Positions 23,225 through 32,543 of a DNA stretch of 34,385 bases are shown piece by piece (the first letter of the stretch is position 1; the number at the start of each line of letters is the position of its first letter). The DNA is from Streptomyces xiaopingdaonensis (GTDB taxonomy: Bacteria > Actinomycetota > Actinomycetes > Streptomycetales > Streptomycetaceae): NCBI RefSeq assembly GCF_000262345.1, contig NZ_AJTQ01000054.1:1-34385 (forward strand), written 5' to 3'. The position numbers and the translations under genes were made by a program. Under the pieces are notes generated by a model. It did no database searches. It saw only the letters and a program-made list of their open reading frames with translations, and was not told where the DNA came from.

Positions 23225-23299
23225 GTTTACTCCACCGGGTTCTCCCCGTAACTTCCCCCGCAGGCAACAGACTCGGGCGTCGAACGGACACGAACCCAC

Positions 23300-24061
23300 A
23301 TGTACGCAGCCGAACGTCAGCAGGAGACCCTGCGCCTCGCCGAGGAGCACGGACGGGTGGACGTGCCGTCGCTCGCCGCCCGCTTCCACGTCGCGGCCGA
23401 GACCGTGCGCCGCGACCTGAAGGCGCTCGCGCGAGCAGGCCTGCTGCACCGCGTGCACGGCGGCGCGGTCCCCGGCACCCGGCTCGCGTTCGAACCCGAC
23501 CTCGCCGAACGGGACACCGTCGCAGCCGACGAGAAGGACCGCATCGCCAAGGCCGCGCTCGCCGAACTCCCCGCCGAGGGCAGCGTGATACTCGACGCGG
23601 GCAGCACGACGGCGCGCCTCGCACAGGCCCTCCCCGCCGAGGCAGCACTCACCGTCGTCACCCACGCCCTGCCGCTCGCCGCGCGCCTCGCCGACCACCC
23701 CGGTATCTCCCTCCACCTCGTCGGCGGCCGGGTACGCCACCGCACCCGGGCCGCCGTCGACGACTGGGCGCTCCGCGCCTACCGCGAGATCAACGCCGAC
23801 GTCGCCGTCGTCGCGACCAACGGCGCCGCACCCCGCGGCGCGCTCACCACGCCGGACCTCGCCGAGGCCGCGGTGAAGCGCGCCATCGTCGCCGCCGCCC
23901 ACCGCGTCGTGCTCGTCGCGCACTCCGCCAAGTTCGGCGTGCAGCACTTCGCCCGCTTCGCCGACCTCTCCCAGGTCGACACCCTCGTCACCGACACCGG
24001 ACTCGCCGCAGGCACCGTGCGCGCCGTCGAGGGCCACGGCGTGCGGGTGGTGCGGGCATGA
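23300..24061 (+). CDS. fruR: DeoR-family regulator of the fructose operon
   Basis: A 253-residue regulator. The N-terminal winged helix (about residues 5-57) reads ERQQETLRLAEEHGRVDVPS, FHVAAETVRRDLKALARAGLLHRVHGGAV. The DeoRC sensor follows with SVILDAGSTTARLAQAL, VVTHALPLA, LHLVGGRVRHRTRA, ADVAVVATNG and VLVAHSAKFG. ATG 23300 begins the domain directly but has no strong ribosome binding site. Its stop overlaps the fruK start (ATGA, 24058-24061). DeoR regulators linked to fruK usually respond to fructose 1-phosphate or fructose 1,6-bisphosphate. The name rests on this operon position, which matches the actinomycete fruR-fruK-fruA order. Confidence 0.92.
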   Translation: MYAAERQQETLRLAEEHGRVDVPSLAARFHVAAETVRRDLKALARAGLLHRVHGGAVPGTRLAFEPDLAERDTVAADEKDRIAKAALAELPAEGSVILDAGSTTARLAQALPAEAALTVVTHALPLAARLADHPGISLHLVGGRVRHRTRAAVDDWALRAYREINADVAVVATNGAAPRGALTTPDLAEAAVKRAIVAAAHRVVLVAHSAKFGVQHFARFADLSQVDTLVTDTGLAAGTVRAVEGHGVRVVRA

Positions 24062-24996
24062 TCCTCACCGTCACCCCCAACCCGAGCCTCGACCGCACCT
24101 ACGAACTCCCGCGACTCGTACGCGACGCCGTGCTCCGCGCCCGCACCGACCGCGTGGACCCCGGCGGCAAGGGCGTCAACGTCTCCCGGGCCCTCGCCGC
24201 CTCAGGTCAACGCACCGTCGCGCTCGTACCGTTGGGCGGCCTCGAGGGCGACCTCCTCGCGCGGCTGCTGGAGCGGGACGGCATCGAAGCGGTCGGCGTC
24301 CCCGTCGACGGCTCGACCCGGGTGAACATCAGCCTCGCCGAACCGGACGGCACCCTCACAAAGATCAACGCCACCGGGCCCGAGATCCCGCCGCCCGCCG
24401 CCGAAGCCCTCTCCACGGCACTGCTCGCGCACGCCGCAGGGGCCGACTGGGTCGCCTGCTGCGGCAGCCTGCCCCGCGGCCTCCCACCCGACTGGTACGC
24501 CGAGTCCGTCGCGCGGGCACACCGCGCGGGCGCACGCATCGCGCTCGACACCTCGGGGCCCGCCCTCCTCGCCGCCCTCCCCGCCCGCCCCGACGTCGTG
24601 AAGCCCAACGCGGAGGAGCTCGCCGAGGCGGTCGGCCGCCCGCTCACCACCGTGGGCGACGCCGCCGAAGCAGCCGAGGAGCTGCGGCGACGCGGTGCGG
24701 GCGCCGTCCTCGCCAGCCTCGGACCCGTCGGTCAACTCCTCGCCGACGCCGCGGGCGTCCGCTTCGCGGCCGCCCCACGGGTCGACGTCCGCAGCACCGT
24801 CGGAGCCGGCGACGCCTCGCTCGCGGGCTTCCTCGCCGCGGGCGGCGAAGGCCCCGCCGCACTCTCCGCCGCGCTCGCCCACGGCACCGCCGCGGTCCGC
24901 CTCCCCGGCAGCAGCATGCCGCGCCCCGCCGACCTCGCCCCCGCGCCCGCCCCGACGCCGCCGCCGCTCGACCGCCCTCTCACCGACGCCCCATGA
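24058..24996 (+). CDS. fruK: 1-phosphofructokinase
   Basis: This enzyme converts fructose 1-phosphate to fructose 1,6-bisphosphate in the cytoplasm. The 312-residue protein has the hexose-phosphate-kinase type of PfkB signature: N-terminal ILTVTPNPSLDRTYEL, the two-Gly motif VDPGGKGVNVSRALAASG, TKINATGPEI, CGSLPRGLP, VVKPNAEELAEAVG, and the catalytic VRSTVGAGDASLAGFLA with its GAGD Asp. The last 30 or so residues are Pro/Ala-rich and dispensable-looking. It overlaps fruR by 4 bases and is followed 58 bases later by fruA, so the three form one unit. Confidence 0.95.
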   Translation: MILTVTPNPSLDRTYELPRLVRDAVLRARTDRVDPGGKGVNVSRALAASGQRTVALVPLGGLEGDLLARLLERDGIEAVGVPVDGSTRVNISLAEPDGTLTKINATGPEIPPPAAEALSTALLAHAAGADWVACCGSLPRGLPPDWYAESVARAHRAGARIALDTSGPALLAALPARPDVVKPNAEELAEAVGRPLTTVGDAAEAAEELRRRGAGAVLASLGPVGQLLADAAGVRFAAAPRVDVRSTVGAGDASLAGFLAAGGEGPAALSAALAHGTAAVRLPGSSMPRPADLAPAPAPTPPPLDRPLTDAP

Positions 24997-25054
24997 CCCC
25001 GCAGCCTGGGCGCCCGCCGGCGCCGGACGGCCAGTCACCAAGGAGCCGCATGCC

Positions 25055-27001
25055 ATGACGGAAGAGACCACCCCGGACCTCGTCGACCTCGACCTCCACG
25101 CCACCACCGCCGGCGCCGCCGTACGCGCCCTCGCCGAACGCCTCGTCTCCGCCGGCCGCGTCACCGACCTCGACGGGTTCCTCGCCGACGTCGCCGCCCG
25201 CGAGGAGCAACTCCCCACCGGCATGGAGGGCGGAATCGGTATCCCCCACTGCCGCAGCGAGCACGTCACGCGCCCCAGCCTCGCCTTCGGACGCAGTGCC
25301 GCCGGCGTCGACTTCGGAGCCCCCGACGGCCCCGCCCACCTGGTCTTCCTCATCGCCGCCCCCACCGGCGCGCACAGCGACCACCTCTCGATCCTCTCGG
25401 CCCTCGCCCGCAAGCTGATGGACCAGGAGTTCATCAGCGCCCTGCGCAGCGTCTCCGATCCGGGACGGGCGGCCGCGCTCGTCCGGGGCGACGCCCCCGC
25501 CGACGACGCGCCGGGCGAACCAGCGCCCGCCGCACCGGAGCCGGACGGCTTCCGCCTCGTCGCCGTCACCTCGTGCCCCACGGGGATCGCGCACACCTAC
25601 ATGGCGGCCGAGGCGCTCGAAAAGGCCGCAGAGGCCGCAGGGTGCGAGATATCCGTCGAGACCCAGGGCTCGGGCGGCTTCCAACGGCTCGATCCCGCCC
25701 GAGTGGCGGCAGCCGACGGCGTGCTCCTCGCCCACGACGTCGAGGTCCGCGAGAAGCACCGCTTCGCCGGCAAGCCGACCGTCGACGTGGGCGTCAAGGC
25801 CGCCGTCAGCCGCGCCCCCGAACTCATCGCGGAGCTCCGCGAAAAGGCCGCCCGCGGCGAGACGACGCCGGTCACCGGTGAGACGGCGGAGCCCGACGAA
25901 CCGCAGCCAATCCAGGACGGGTTCGGCACCCGGCTGCGCAAGTGGCTGATGACCGGCGTGAGTTACATGGTCCCGTTCGTCGCGGCGGGCGGACTCCTCA
26001 TGGCGCTCGCCTTCGCCGTCGGCGGCTACGAGATCACCGAAGCGCCCTCCGTCGCCGACCACTTCGGCTGGACGGAGGCAGCGAGCTGGGCCGCGCTGAT
26101 GCATCAGATCGGCACCACCGCGTTCGATTTCCTCGTCCCGATTCTCGCCGGGTACATCGCCTACGGCATGGTCGACCGGCCGGGCCTGGTGCCCGGGATG
26201 GTCGGCGGTGCTGTCGCCGTCGCCATCGAGGCGGGGTTTCTCGGCGGGCTCGTCGCAGGCCTGCTCGCCGGGGCCGTGGTCATGGCGATCCAACGCGTGC
26301 ACGTGCCACCGACGTTGCGCGGGATCATGCCGGTGGTCGTCATACCGCTGATATCGGCCGCCGTCGTCGGCTTCCTGATGTTCGTCGTCCTCGGCAAACC
26401 GATCGCGGTCCTCCAACGGGCGCTCACCGACTGGCTGAGCGGGCTTTCCGGCACCAACGCCGTGCTCCTCGGCATCCTGCTGGGCCTGATGATGTGCGTC
26501 GACCTGGGTGGTCCGGTGAACAAGGTCGCCTACGCCTTCGCCGTCGGCGGCCTCTCCGAACCCACCGACGGAAGCCTGAAGATCATGGCCGCTGTCATGG
26601 CGGCCGGTATGGTGCCACCGCTCGCGATGGCCCTGGCGACGACCGTGCGCGGCCGGCTCTTCACCAGGGCCGAGCGCGAGAACGGCAAGGCCGCCTGGGT
26701 GCTCGGCGCCTCCTTCGTCAGCGAGGGCGCCATCCCGTTCGCAGCCGCCGACCCGCTGCGGGTCATCCCGTCCGCGATGGCGGGCGGCGCGGTGAGCGGC
26801 GCGCTGTCGATGGCGTTCGGCAACACCCTGCGGGCCCCGCACGGCGGCGTCTTCGTCGTCCCGCTGATCGGCCAGCCGTTCCTCTACCTGCTCGCCGTGG
26901 CCCTCGGCACCGTGACGTCGGCGCTCCTGGTCCTCGTCCTCAAGGGCGCACGGGGCCGCCGCGCCGAGCCCTCCGACGTCGCAGTGAGGGCCGGAAGTTG
27001 A
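25055..27001 (+). CDS. fruA: Fructose-specific PTS enzyme IIABC
   Basis: This permease phosphorylates fructose at C1 during uptake and so makes the FruK substrate. The 648-residue protein is a single-chain EIIA-EIIB-EIIC: EIIA at about 1-145 with GIGIPHCRSEH (phosphorylated His65), EIIB at about 165-265 with VAVTSCPTGIAHTYMAAEAL (phosphorylated Cys174), and a membrane EIIC from about 290 (WLMTGVSYMVPFVAAGGLLM, GIMPVVVIPLISA, LGLMMCVDLGGPVNKVAYAF, FVSEGAIPFAAADPLRV). ATG 25055 has AAGGAG about 9 bases upstream; the longer open frame from 24695 overlaps fruK and is rejected. HPr and EI must come from elsewhere in the genome. Its stop is 19 bases from the convergent MFS gene, with no clear hairpin between. 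Confidence 0.96.
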   Translation: MTEETTPDLVDLDLHATTAGAAVRALAERLVSAGRVTDLDGFLADVAAREEQLPTGMEGGIGIPHCRSEHVTRPSLAFGRSAAGVDFGAPDGPAHLVFLIAAPTGAHSDHLSILSALARKLMDQEFISALRSVSDPGRAAALVRGDAPADDAPGEPAPAAPEPDGFRLVAVTSCPTGIAHTYMAAEALEKAAEAAGCEISVETQGSGGFQRLDPARVAAADGVLLAHDVEVREKHRFAGKPTVDVGVKAAVSRAPELIAELREKAARGETTPVTGETAEPDEPQPIQDGFGTRLRKWLMTGVSYMVPFVAAGGLLMALAFAVGGYEITEAPSVADHFGWTEAASWAALMHQIGTTAFDFLVPILAGYIAYGMVDRPGLVPGMVGGAVAVAIEAGFLGGLVAGLLAGAVVMAIQRVHVPPTLRGIMPVVVIPLISAAVVGFLMFVVLGKPIAVLQRALTDWLSGLSGTNAVLLGILLGLMMCVDLGGPVNKVAYAFAVGGLSEPTDGSLKIMAAVMAAGMVPPLAMALATTVRGRLFTRAERENGKAAWVLGASFVSEGAIPFAAADPLRVIPSAMAGGAVSGALSMAFGNTLRAPHGGVFVVPLIGQPFLYLLAVALGTVTSALLVLVLKGARGRRAEPSDVAVRAGS

Positions 27002-27020
27002 CGACGCGCGCGGCAGCGGC

Positions 27021-28454
27021 TCACGACTGCTGGGTCAGCGGACGCGCGATGCTCTCCAGGCCCTTGCGCTCGGCGTTCGGACCGAGGAGCACCTCGACCA
27101 GCCCGGCCACGATCATCACTGCGGCACCGATGGCGAAGGCGAGCGCGGTGTCCCGGGGAACGCCGGTGCTCACCAGCGTGGAGAAGACCATCGGCCCCGA
27201 GATGCCGCCCGCTGCCGTTCCGATCGCGTAGAAGAAGGCGATGGCGAGGGCGCGGGTCTCCATGGGGAAGATCTCGCTGACCGTCAGGTACGCCGAACTG
27301 GAGCCGGCAGACGCGAAGAAGAGCACCACGCACCAGCAGGCGGTCAGCGTGACGGCGGTGAGCGATCCACGGTCGAAGAGGTAGGCGGTGCCGAGCAGCA
27401 GCACGCCCGACAGGATGTAGGTACCGCTGATCATCTTGCGCCTGCCGACGGTGTCGAAGAGCGGTGCGAGCGTCAGCGCGCCGAGGAAGTTGCCGGCTGC
27501 GATGACCGCGTAGAAGTAGCCCGTGTCCGTGTCGACGTCGAAGAACGTGCTGAGGATGTCGGCGAATCCGAAGGTGATCGCGTTGTAGAGGAATGCCTGC
27601 CCGATGAAGAGCCAGAAACCGAGGGTCGCCCGCTTCGGATAGTTGGTCACCAGGGTCTTGGCGATCAGGCCGAAACCAATGCTCTTGCGCTGCCGAATGG
27701 AGATTTCCTGGCGTGGCTCCGGCAGTTCCTTTCCCGTGGCGGCGGACACCCTTCTTTCCACCGCGCCGACGAGGCGCTCGGCGGCGTCCGTGTGGCCGTG
27801 GATGATCAGCCACCGGGGGCTCTCCGGCACGTTGCGCCGGACGAACAGGATGACGAGACCGAGCAGCACTCCGAGGGCGAAGGCGAAGCGCCATCCGACG
27901 CCGACGGGGAAGCTGCTCAGAATCGGAATGGTGAGCAGTGCACCGAACGCGGCCCCGAGCCAGTAGCTTCCGTTGATGATGATGTCGATCCGCCCGCGGT
28001 GCTTGCTGGGGATCAGCTCGTCGACCGCCGAGTTGATGGCCGCGTACTCCCCGCCGACCCCGAACCCCGTGAGGAATCGGCAGATGAAGAACCACCAGGC
28101 CGTCCACGACAGCGCGGTAAGCGCCGTGCCCGTGAGATAGACGGCGAGTGTGATCAGGAAGAGTTTCCGGCGCCCGAACCTGTCGGTCAGCCACCCGAAG
28201 AAGAGCGCGCCGCTGCACGCCCCGACGACGTAGATGGCGGCCCCGAGTCCGGAGACCTGACCCGCGGTGATGTCCACCCCGCTGTCCGGTTTCGCCAGTT
28301 GCGGGGCGAGATTGCCGACAATCGTCACCTCCAGCCCGTCGAGGACCCAGACGGTTCCGAGCCCGACGACGATCATCCAGTGCCACCGGGCCCACGGCAG
28401 GCGATCCAGCCGGGCCGGAATTTTCGTGTCGACGACGGATTGCTCTACGGGCAC
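27021..28454 (-). CDS. MFS transporter (sugar/carboxylate porter type)
   Basis: A 477-residue, 12-helix major facilitator protein. It begins with RLPWARWHWMIVVGLGTVWVL, has the loop 2-3 motif GWLTDRFGRRKLFLI, RFLTGFGVGGEYAAINSAVDEL in helix 4/5, the PESPRWLI motif after helix 6, and a second-half DTVGRRKMISG. These are features of metabolite/sugar porters. GTG 28454 is used as start; the ribosome binding site is weak (a G-run upstream). It lies downstream of, and on the same strand as, the amidohydrolase operon but 511 bases away, so it could belong functionally to that module under its own promoter, or stand alone. Its substrate cannot be read from the sequence. Confidence 0.92.
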   Translation of the reverse strand: MPVEQSVVDTKIPARLDRLPWARWHWMIVVGLGTVWVLDGLEVTIVGNLAPQLAKPDSGVDITAGQVSGLGAAIYVVGACSGALFFGWLTDRFGRRKLFLITLAVYLTGTALTALSWTAWWFFICRFLTGFGVGGEYAAINSAVDELIPSKHRGRIDIIINGSYWLGAAFGALLTIPILSSFPVGVGWRFAFALGVLLGLVILFVRRNVPESPRWLIIHGHTDAAERLVGAVERRVSAATGKELPEPRQEISIRQRKSIGFGLIAKTLVTNYPKRATLGFWLFIGQAFLYNAITFGFADILSTFFDVDTDTGYFYAVIAAGNFLGALTLAPLFDTVGRRKMISGTYILSGVLLLGTAYLFDRGSLTAVTLTACWCVVLFFASAGSSSAYLTVSEIFPMETRALAIAFFYAIGTAAGGISGPMVFSTLVSTGVPRDTALAFAIGAAVMIVAGLVEVLLGPNAERKGLESIARPLTQQS

Positions 28455-28965
28455 GCGAAGAACCCCCGCTCCGTGGGTCCGGCGGACAACGACCCCGAGA
28501 ACATAGCCCTCGGAAGTCGATGTCCCTCCGCGTACACACCTGTGGGGTCAGTCGGAACCTTCCTCAGATGAGGGCATCATCATGTCGATTCCGTACCCGG
28601 CGTCGGAGTCGCCGCCCACGGCGGGGTACCGGCCACGGCGAACCGAGGGACGCGTGCGGTGCGTCGGGAACCCCGCCGGACGGACACGGGAATCCGGTGG
28701 CACTCTCCGCTCCGTGTGCCGCTGTTCCGAATTCCGGCACGGGTCAACGCCTGCGGCGAGGGAAAGAGTTGTTGCGCACGGGTGGTGCGGGTCCGTCGCC
28801 GGAGGCGACCGCACTTCGGCTTTCCGACGACGAACTCCACTGACCGACAGGCGGGTTGGGCACCATGCGGAGAGAAGGCCCTCCGCGTCGCCGGCCGTCG
28901 TTCTCCGCGCGGTCCGCGCCTGCAGGGCCGACGACGCGTGAGCCGCGACGTGCGGCAGAGCGGGG
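28455..28965. other. 511-base gap without a supported gene
   Basis: The gap lies between the amidohydrolase stop and the MFS start, both on the minus strand. Open frames on both strands lack recognisable domains and good start sites. Only a very small CCTCA-GA-TGAGG repeat (28562-28573) stands out. The region presumably carries the promoter of the MFS gene, but I could not pick convincing -35/-10 boxes. Confidence 0.45.
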
Positions 28966-30432
28966 TCAGCGGCGGGTGGGGCGTGCCAGGTACCGCCCCT
29001 GCGGCTCGCCCGATACCTTGCCGTCGGCGTAGACCTGCCGCCCGCGCAGGAACGTGGACTCCACGGTGGCGCCGATCTCCAGGCCCTGGAGCGGCGTGTA
29101 CTCCTGGGTGGACTCGGAGGCCGCCGCGTCGACCGTCCAGGAGCGCGAGGGGTCGACGAGGGCGAGGTCCGCGTCGTAGCCCTCGGCGATGCGGCCCTTC
29201 GTCGGCAGGCCGAAGCGTCGGGCCGGCGTCTCCGCGGTGAGCTCGGCGACTTTCTGCAGCGGCAGGCCGCGCGCCCGGGCGGCTCCCGCGAGGCCGGGCA
29301 GCAGGTACTCGGTGCCGCCGAAGCCGGACTTGGCGGCGAAGACGTCGCTGCGCGGGTCCCCGAACTTCTTCTCCTCCTTGCAGCACGCGTGGTCGCTGAC
29401 GACCCAGTCGACGTTCCCCGCCGCGAGGTGCTCCCACAGCGCGTCCACGTCCTCCTGGGGGCGCAGCGGCGGGTTGACCTTTCCACCGACGCCGGAGGCG
29501 GTCTCGATGTTCGCCAGCAGGTGGCCGATGGTCACCTCGCGGCGGAAGTCGACCTGCGGGAAGGTCTTCGCCATCAGCATCGCCGAGTCCATGGCCTTGC
29601 GCGAGGAGAGGTGCAGCAGGTTGATGTTGGGGAGTTCGGTCTCGGCCGCGAGGTAGCTGGCGATGGTGACGGCGAGGCCCTCGGAGTGCGGCGGCCGGGA
29701 GGCGCTGTAGGCGGCGAGGCCGTCGAGCCTGCCCTCCTTCTCGACGAGCCTGGTGTACGCCGTCATGATCTCGGCGGTCTCGCAGTGCAGGGAGAGCGAG
29801 ACGGCGTCGGCGAACTCCGGGTGCTTCTCCCGTGCGGCCTGCACGCCGCGCATCACGAACTCGAAGTGGGCCAGGTCGTAGCGCTCCTCGGGCGGGATCA
29901 TCAGGAAGGAGTTCTGGTCGGCCGAGCGGCCGTGCAGGCCGTGGCTGCCGTAGAACATGAAGATCTTGAACGAGGTGACGCCGAAACGGGAGATCAGCTC
30001 CGGTATCTCGTCGATGTGCGACTTCTGCATGGGCGCGAGGTGGAAGCCGTAGTCGACGTGCGAGCGGCCCTCGGAGCCGGCGAGCACCAGGGGGAAGACC
30101 TCCTCGTAGGAGCCGCCGCGGTTCATGTAGTACTGCCCGGTGCGCATGTACGTCAGGGCGGTGGTGACGCCGCCCTGCGCGCACGCCCTGCTCTCGGTGG
30201 CGGTGTCGTCGGCGAGCGGGTTGTAGATGCCCCAGTGCTGGTGCGCGTCGACGACGCCGGGGAAGGCGTGCAGCCCCTTGCCGTCGACGACTTCGCGGGC
30301 TTCGGACGCCGGGATGTCGGGGGCGATGCGATGGAAGACGCCGTCCTTGACGCCGATGTCGGTCGTCGGGATGTCGTCGGCGTCGTGGCGCACCAGGCGG
30401 ACGTTCTTTATCAGCAGGTCGAGCTCGGTCAT
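28966..30432 (-). CDS. Cyclic amidohydrolase (dihydropyrimidinase/hydantoinase/allantoinase family)
   Basis: A 488-residue amidohydrolase-superfamily TIM barrel that should open a cyclic amide ring. The whole binuclear metal site is visible: VDAHQHWG (His64, His66), SFKIFM (Lys156, expected carbamylated bridge), SLHCET (His216), LLHLSSRKA (His274), and VVSDHACC (Asp347). The N-terminal beta-sandwich part (LDLLIKNVRLV) and the C-terminal return (YDADLALVDPSRSWTVD) are normal for the family. ATG 30432 has GAGAGGA upstream and lies 21 bases after the flavoprotein stop. With a hydantoin-racemase-like gene in the same operon, a hydantoin or related imide is the best guess; dihydropyrimidine or a lactam are alternatives. 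No carbamoylase follows in the window. Confidence 0.92.
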   Translation of the reverse strand: MTELDLLIKNVRLVRHDADDIPTTDIGVKDGVFHRIAPDIPASEAREVVDGKGLHAFPGVVDAHQHWGIYNPLADDTATESRACAQGGVTTALTYMRTGQYYMNRGGSYEEVFPLVLAGSEGRSHVDYGFHLAPMQKSHIDEIPELISRFGVTSFKIFMFYGSHGLHGRSADQNSFLMIPPEERYDLAHFEFVMRGVQAAREKHPEFADAVSLSLHCETAEIMTAYTRLVEKEGRLDGLAAYSASRPPHSEGLAVTIASYLAAETELPNINLLHLSSRKAMDSAMLMAKTFPQVDFRREVTIGHLLANIETASGVGGKVNPPLRPQEDVDALWEHLAAGNVDWVVSDHACCKEEKKFGDPRSDVFAAKSGFGGTEYLLPGLAGAARARGLPLQKVAELTAETPARRFGLPTKGRIAEGYDADLALVDPSRSWTVDAAASESTQEYTPLQGLEIGATVESTFLRGRQVYADGKVSGEPQGRYLARPTRR

Positions 30433-30453
30433 CTGGGAAGTTCCTCTCTGGGA

Positions 30454-31911
30454 TCAGTGTGCGGAGCGCCCGGCGACCTGGGAAGTCCCCGGGCGGAGCG
30501 GTGCGGAGGGCGACCCGGCCAGTACGTTCGCCGCCTGCCAGGCCAGGCCGAGCGCGGGCAGCAGGCCGTTGCCGGCGAGGTAGCCCGCGGCGCCGTGCCC
30601 GGAGATGCCGTGCGCGGCGCCGCCGGAGGCGAAGAGGCCGTCGATCGGCACGCCTTCGCGGTCGAGTACGCGGGCTTCGCCGTCGACCAGCAGGCCGCCC
30701 TGGGTGTGGAAGAGCGCAGGGATCACCTCGACCGCCGCGAGCGGTCCGTGCAGCGGCTCCTCGGCCGAGGTCCGGCCGAACCGGTCGGGCGTCGACGCGT
30801 CGGTTGCCAGGGCCGTCTGCTCGGCGACGGCCGCGCTCAGGGCGTCGGCGGGGCAGCCGATCCGCGCTGCGAGTTGCGCGGCGTCGTCCGCCCAGACGAG
30901 GGCGTCGGCCGCGACGGTCTGCCGGAAGTCGGTGAACGGCAGGCACAGGTCGTGGATGCGGCGGTCGAGGACGATCCAACCCCGCGCACCCGGGCGGGCG
31001 GCGAGGGCCGCCGCGTACTCGGAGTATCCGCGCGTCTCGTCGCCGAACCGGACGCCGCCGGCGTCGACCATGATCGCCCCGTGCATGATCGTGGCCCATC
31101 CGACGAGCGTGCGGGAGCGGCGGGCGAGCGCGGCGTGGCCCTGGTAGGCGTCGAGGTACGCGGCCCGGCCGCCCAGTTCGAGACCGAGGGCGAGGCCGTC
31201 GCCGCGGGAGAACTGCCCGCCCGCGTACTCGGCGGCGGCGATCTCCGGCAGCCGCGCGGCGACTTTCGCGCGGTCGGCACCGTATCCGTTGGTCGCCAGC
31301 AGTACGGCGCGGGTGGTGACGGTCTCCCGGTGTCCGCCCGGGTCTTCGACGACGGCGTGCAGCAACCCGCCGCCGGGGTCCGCCGGCCCGCGCTCCACGT
31401 GGACCAGCCGGGCCGGCACCATCAGGTAGGTCGAGTCCGCGGCGCGCACCCGGGCGTGCAGGTGGCGCAGGAGCGTGGAGCCGTGGCGTCCTTCCAGGGT
31501 GTGCAGCCGGTCCGCCGAGTGGCCCGGGTAGTTGAAGTCCCGCACCAGGTGGAGGGGGACGCCCGCCTCGTCGGCGAGCCACTCGACGAGCGGCGCGCTG
31601 AGCCGGGCGAGCGCGCCGGCGAGGACGGGTTCCGCGGTGCCGCCGGTTTTGGCGGCGATGTCGGCGAGGAACCGTTCGGGTCCGTCCTCGACGCCGCACG
31701 CCCGCTGCCACCGGGTGCCCGCGCCGGGGATCATCGCCGTCGACATCGAGGTGTTGTTGCCGCGCAGGAAGTGTTCGTCGGGGTCGACGACGAGCACCCT
31801 CAGACCCGCCTGGGCTGCACGGAGCGCACCGGCCAGCCCTCCGCCGGCCCCGGCGACGAGCAGGTCGACGTCGGGCTCCCGGCCCGGCGCTGACGCGGGG
31901 TCGGGCGTCAT
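30454..31911 (-). CDS. FAD-dependent oxidoreductase, fumarate reductase flavoprotein-like (FAD_binding_2)
   Basis: A 485-residue flavoprotein. The N-terminal dinucleotide-binding fold reads VDLLVAGAGGGLAGALRAAQAG (GAGGGLAG at residues 21-28), followed by VLVVDPDEHFLRGNNTSMS. The mid-protein AVLLATNGYG and the C-terminal FHTQGGLLVDGEARVLD plus GLFASGGAAHGISGHGAAGYLAGNG complete the FAD site in the pattern of fumarate reductase/3-ketosteroid dehydrogenase relatives. ATG 31911 overlaps the racemase stop by 4 bases and has CAGGAG 7 bases upstream. There is no signal peptide and no heme or covalent-flavin domain. I infer oxidation or reduction of a C-C bond next to a carbonyl in the pathway substrate. 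No known pathway with exactly these neighbours comes to mind. Confidence 0.9.
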   Translation of the reverse strand: MTPDPASAPGREPDVDLLVAGAGGGLAGALRAAQAGLRVLVVDPDEHFLRGNNTSMSTAMIPGAGTRWQRACGVEDGPERFLADIAAKTGGTAEPVLAGALARLSAPLVEWLADEAGVPLHLVRDFNYPGHSADRLHTLEGRHGSTLLRHLHARVRAADSTYLMVPARLVHVERGPADPGGGLLHAVVEDPGGHRETVTTRAVLLATNGYGADRAKVAARLPEIAAAEYAGGQFSRGDGLALGLELGGRAAYLDAYQGHAALARRSRTLVGWATIMHGAIMVDAGGVRFGDETRGYSEYAAALAARPGARGWIVLDRRIHDLCLPFTDFRQTVAADALVWADDAAQLAARIGCPADALSAAVAEQTALATDASTPDRFGRTSAEEPLHGPLAAVEVIPALFHTQGGLLVDGEARVLDREGVPIDGLFASGGAAHGISGHGAAGYLAGNGLLPALGLAWQAANVLAGSPSAPLRPGTSQVAGRSAH

Positions 31912-32543
31912 GCGGGGTCTCCTGCCGCCAGGAGACGGAGCGCGAGCGCGGCGGGGTCGACGAGCGCGACCGGGTGGGCCGCACCGGTGTCCACGGCGGA
32001 GCAGCCGTTGACCACGTGCCCCACGCCTCGCTCCGCGAAGCGGTCGAGCGTGCCGCGTACCGCGTCGTGCCACACGCCGGGGTCGCTGATCGCGGCGAAG
32101 TCGAGGTCGAGCACGGCCACTCCGGCGAACCAGGGACCGAAGCCGTACTCCTCGACGCGCGCGGCGAGCGCTTCGCCGATCGCCTCGTTCCGGGTGACGG
32201 CGCCGAACTTCCGGCCTGCGGCGACGAGATGGGAGGCGGTGAGCCGCAGCATGCCCACGATCGGCACGGCTGCCCCGTCGGGGACGAGCGGCACGGCCGG
32301 GTCGAGCACGCAGTCCGGCATGCGGAGGGCCGCCCCCGTGTCCGGTGCCTCCGCGAACGCCGCCGCGACGTGTGCCGTCGACGCCTCGACGTCGTCCCGG
32401 GTGGCCAGTTGGGCGGGTGCCGCTTCGGGCGCTGCGTCCAGGTCGAACTCCACGCCGGGCGGGGCCAGCCGCTTGTACCGCGCGCGGCGCCTGGCGAGCT
32501 CGTCGGCGTCGACGCGGATGGGGGTGAGGGAGTGGATTCTCAT
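31908..32543 (-). CDS. Asp/Glu/hydantoin racemase-family protein
   Basis: A 211-residue member of the aspartate/glutamate/hydantoin racemase superfamily, which also includes maleate isomerase and arylmalonate decarboxylase. It begins IHSLTPIRVD like hydantoin racemases, and both expected catalytic Cys residues are present: Cys78 in MPDCVLDPA and Cys181 in VVNGCSAVD, so a two-base racemization or isomerization is feasible. ATG 32543 overlaps the MmgE/PrpD stop (ATGA) with GGAGG 6 bases upstream, and its stop overlaps the flavoprotein start. It lies in the same operon as a hydantoinase-like enzyme, which favours racemization of a cyclic imide. Maleate-type isomerization is the main alternative. 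Confidence 0.85.
   Translation of the reverse strand: MRIHSLTPIRVDADELARRRARYKRLAPPGVEFDLDAAPEAAPAQLATRDDVEASTAHVAAAFAEAPDTGAALRMPDCVLDPAVPLVPDGAAVPIVGMLRLTASHLVAAGRKFGAVTRNEAIGEALAARVEEYGFGPWFAGVAVLDLDFAAISDPGVWHDAVRGTLDRFAERGVGHVVNGCSAVDTGAAHPVALVDPAALALRLLAAGDPA

Noticed and set aside
24202..25596. Minus-strand open frame of 464 codons opposite fruK and fruA
   Set aside because: It lies fully antisense to two clear genes and shows no family motif.
28582..28941. Possible small protein of 119 residues in the gap before the amidohydrolase
   Set aside because: No good ribosome binding site, no domain, and an Arg-rich composition like the shadow frames.
29389..31893. Long plus-strand open frame (834 codons) opposite the same genes
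   Set aside because: Antisense shadow of the codon bias; composition is unlike a protein and no motif is seen.
28580..31984. Very long minus-strand open frame (1134 codons) across the amidohydrolase and flavoprotein genes
   Set aside because: It is Arg/Pro/Gly-rich with no domain, and it overlaps two well-recognised genes in another frame; this is typical of high-GC shadow frames.
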